DNA of 64,000 nucleotides from Chryseobacterium takakiae (GTDB lineage: Bacteria; Bacteroidota; Bacteroidia; Flavobacteriales; Weeksellaceae). The notes under the pieces were generated by a model. The model was not told where the DNA came from. It did no database searches and saw only the letters and a list, made by a program, of their open reading frames with translations. The first letter of the stretch is position 1. Every line of letters starts with the position of its first letter. The stretch covers positions 186,001 through 250,000 of the forward strand of contig NZ_FQVO01000004.1 in the NCBI RefSeq assembly GCF_900129385.1. The letters run 5' to 3'. Below are positions 62,709 through 64,000 of this stretch, one piece after another. A program made the translations under genes and the position numbers.

Positions 62709-63524
62709 TTACTTAAAAGAAAACAAGTTCGATTCTGGAAAATCAATACCTTCATTTTTCCTTAAAAATTCAGTGATTGCGTCAACTCGAGTTGCAATAA
62801 GATTACTCCTATTAGAAATTGTCCAATCTGTCATTATTCCTATTAATTTTGGATTAGCAATTTTGTCATAATCTTTAGGATTCAAATACCATAATCCGCA
62901 ACCACTAATTCCAAATAGATCAGGGCCAAAACTAAAGTTTCTAGATTTAAAGTTTAAAACATTTTGTCGGTCATAGTCAACTATTATATTTAAGAATTCA
63001 TATCTATTAACTTTTCTATATTCAGAAGCATCAGCACATTTTGTGAAATGAATGAAAGGTCGGGAATGGAACGAATTTCGTGATATAGATTTTTTTGACC
63101 AACTTGAAGGATAACCCCAAATAATATAATTATAAGAATAATTATTTTTGTGATTGATCTCCAAATTATTTTCATCTAGAAAATTATAATCTTTTTTCAA
63201 ATCTTTTATTGTAAGATTATCTAATATTACAATTCCTATATCTAATTCATCCTTATCCCTTGATGATTTTGGATTATTTACTATAATTCTACCTCCAGGT
63301 TTAATTAAAGTTTCACCATTATTTAGCGGAATAAATAATTCATGAAAATCATCAAATACATGAGCCGCAGAAATAAGCAGATGCAAATTTCCAATTTTTA
63401 TAAACACACCTGTTCCATGCACTTTATAATCAAAATAATTCTTTATTAAAACACAAGTATAATTTTGAATTATGGATAGACTATCAGCTTGCCTTTTTGC
63501 TATTTGCTCTAAAATATTTTTCAT
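62709..63524 (-). CDS. trypsin-like serine peptidase-like protein, cytoplasmic
   Basis: The 271-residue product has the chymotrypsin-fold pattern: His in TGVFIKIGNLHLLISAAHVF, a candidate Asp in DIGIVILDN and a candidate Ser in FGISGCGLWYLN. The GISGCG site keeps G-x-S-G but lacks the usual Asp before Ser. No signal peptide is present, so it should be cytoplasmic, unlike most bacterial trypsin-like enzymes. It is very A/T-rich compared with neighbours, which suggests recent transfer. Its stop abuts that of the convergent HxlR gene. Defence- or stress-related roles are speculative. Confidence 0.65.
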   Translation of the reverse strand: MKNILEQIAKRQADSLSIIQNYTCVLIKNYFDYKVHGTGVFIKIGNLHLLISAAHVFDDFHELFIPLNNGETLIKPGGRIIVNNPKSSRDKDELDIGIVILDNLTIKDLKKDYNFLDENNLEINHKNNYSYNYIIWGYPSSWSKKSISRNSFHSRPFIHFTKCADASEYRKVNRYEFLNIIVDYDRQNVLNFKSRNFSFGPDLFGISGCGLWYLNPKDYDKIANPKLIGIMTDWTISNRSNLIATRVDAITEFLRKNEGIDFPESNLFSFK

Positions 63525-63559
63525 AAGAACTCTAATATAACATTTTTTAACAATAAAAA

Positions 63560-63585
63560 AAACCGCTCCCTAAAGAAGCGGTTTC
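63560..63585 (-). terminator. intrinsic terminator after the 2-oxoacid dehydrogenase E1 gene
   Basis: AAACCGCT and AGCGGTTT pair around a 9-nt loop, and on the minus strand the stem is followed by a run of eight T. It lies 22 nt beyond the E1 stop codon. Confidence 0.82.
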
Positions 63586-63606
63586 AAAATTTATCTAAAA
63601 TCTCAG

Positions 63607-64000
63607 TTAAAATATCGCAGGATATTTCTGAGGATTTGTTTCGTTAAATAGAGCATAAATTTTTTCCACCATATCGTCTGCAGAAGGTTTAGAGAAATAA
63701 TCTCCGTCACTGGCGTACGCCGGTCTGTGATCGTTTGCTGAAATGGTCAGAGGATCAGAATCTAAAAATCTGAATGCTTTTTGCTTTTCCAAAATCTGCT
63801 GAAGAATAAACGCTGAGGTTCCTCCTTCCACATCTTCGTCGATTACCACCAATCGGTTGGTTTTCTTCACCGATTCAGCAATTTCATGGGTTAAATCGAA
63901 TGGAATCAAGGACTGAACGTCAATCACTTCCGCAGAAATTCCTAATTTTTCAAGTTCTTCCGCAGCTTCCATAACAATTCTCCACGTAGAACCGTAGGTT
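63607..64000 (-). CDS. 2-oxoacid (branched-chain type) dehydrogenase E1 beta-type C-terminus, 5' truncated by window edge
   Basis: The frame continues past the ATG at 63972 to the window edge: TYGSTWRIVMEAAEELEKLG is one uninterrupted sequence, so the start is outside. The ~130 visible residues are the transketolase C-terminal domain of E1 beta subunits (AEVIDVQSLIPFDLTHEIAE, NRLVVIDEDVEGGTSAFILQ, YFSKPSADDMVEKIYALF). In flavobacteria this is often a fused alpha/beta E1 chain, used with lipoyl E2 and the E3 encoded by lpdA; whether it is fused here cannot be seen. Confidence 0.88.
   Translation of the reverse strand, partial: TYGSTWRIVMEAAEELEKLGISAEVIDVQSLIPFDLTHEIAESVKKTNRLVVIDEDVEGGTSAFILQQILEKQKAFRFLDSDPLTISANDHRPAYASDGDYFSKPSADDMVEKIYALFNETNPQKYPAIF

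Overview
The window looks like a chromosome segment of a flavobacterium of the Chryseobacterium type (Bacteroidota, Weeksellaceae). Support for this: AT-rich intergenic DNA, promoters of the Bacteroidota form (TTG, about 19 nt, TAnnTTTG), a type IX secretion (T9SS) C-terminal sorting domain, SusC-like outer-membrane proteins, a GldA-type ATPase, and almost no Shine-Dalgarno sequences. The assignment rests on protein recognition alone; no rRNA or tRNA gene was seen.

Layout. (1) 1-10.4 kb: one end of an extracellular contractile injection system (eCIS, Afp/PVC-like). A leftward operon runs from a Pvc16-like terminator protein through three sheath paralogues, two identical tube proteins, a second gp19-family tube protein and a DUF5908 peptide into a LysM baseplate protein cut by the window edge. 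A divergent pair encodes a Cys-rich small protein and a CIS tape-measure-like protein. A 917-bp tandem duplication created the second tube/sheath pair, and two sheaths carry unrelated helix-rich inserts of about 135 residues. (2) 10.8-14.2 kb: a lipoprotein, a small hypothetical gene, isocitrate dehydrogenase and a divergent LysR regulator. (3) 14.3-26.2 kb: a leftward cassette made of a T9SS-sorted surface protein, a 3422-residue SpvB/RHS (Tc-toxin-like) protein with a serine alpha/beta-hydrolase tip, and a 75-residue two-helix membrane protein 2 nt downstream that is a candidate immunity protein. (4) 26.6-43.6 kb: mostly household and accessory genes: AraC/SDR pair, OmpA porin, GldA-like ATPase, patatin, dihydrolipoyl dehydrogenase, PQQ-type sugar dehydrogenase, GH3 and GH29 glycosidases, TIGR01777 oxidoreductase. 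(5) 43.7-47.7 kb: a GbsR/MarR-regulated set of small membrane proteins, a SRPBCC protein and a frameshifted DUF2071 gene. Three copies of one palindrome (TTTTCAA-N6-TTGAAA) lie before the regulator and two targets. (6) 47.8-58.9 kb: an envelope locus of ECF sigma factor, membrane protein with an anti-sigma-like layout, SusC-like barrel, alpha-2-macroglobulin and VWA/thrombospondin-3 lipoprotein. The barrel lacks a recognisable plug, while a clear SusC-type plug sits inside the macroglobulin and a degenerate plug copy sits in the periplasmic part of the anti-sigma-like protein. (7) 59.2-64 kb: an intergenic element with a perfect 22-bp hairpin, a secreted C1 peptidase, an old-yellow-enzyme/HxlR divergent pair, a trypsin-like protein and the 3' end of a 2-oxoacid dehydrogenase E1 gene.

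The strongest candidates for undescribed biology are the displaced-plug sigma/macroglobulin locus (6), the RHS-hydrolase cassette paired with a T9SS protein (3) and the duplicated, decorated sheath genes (1). The roles proposed for them are inferences; the sequence features behind them are visible directly.
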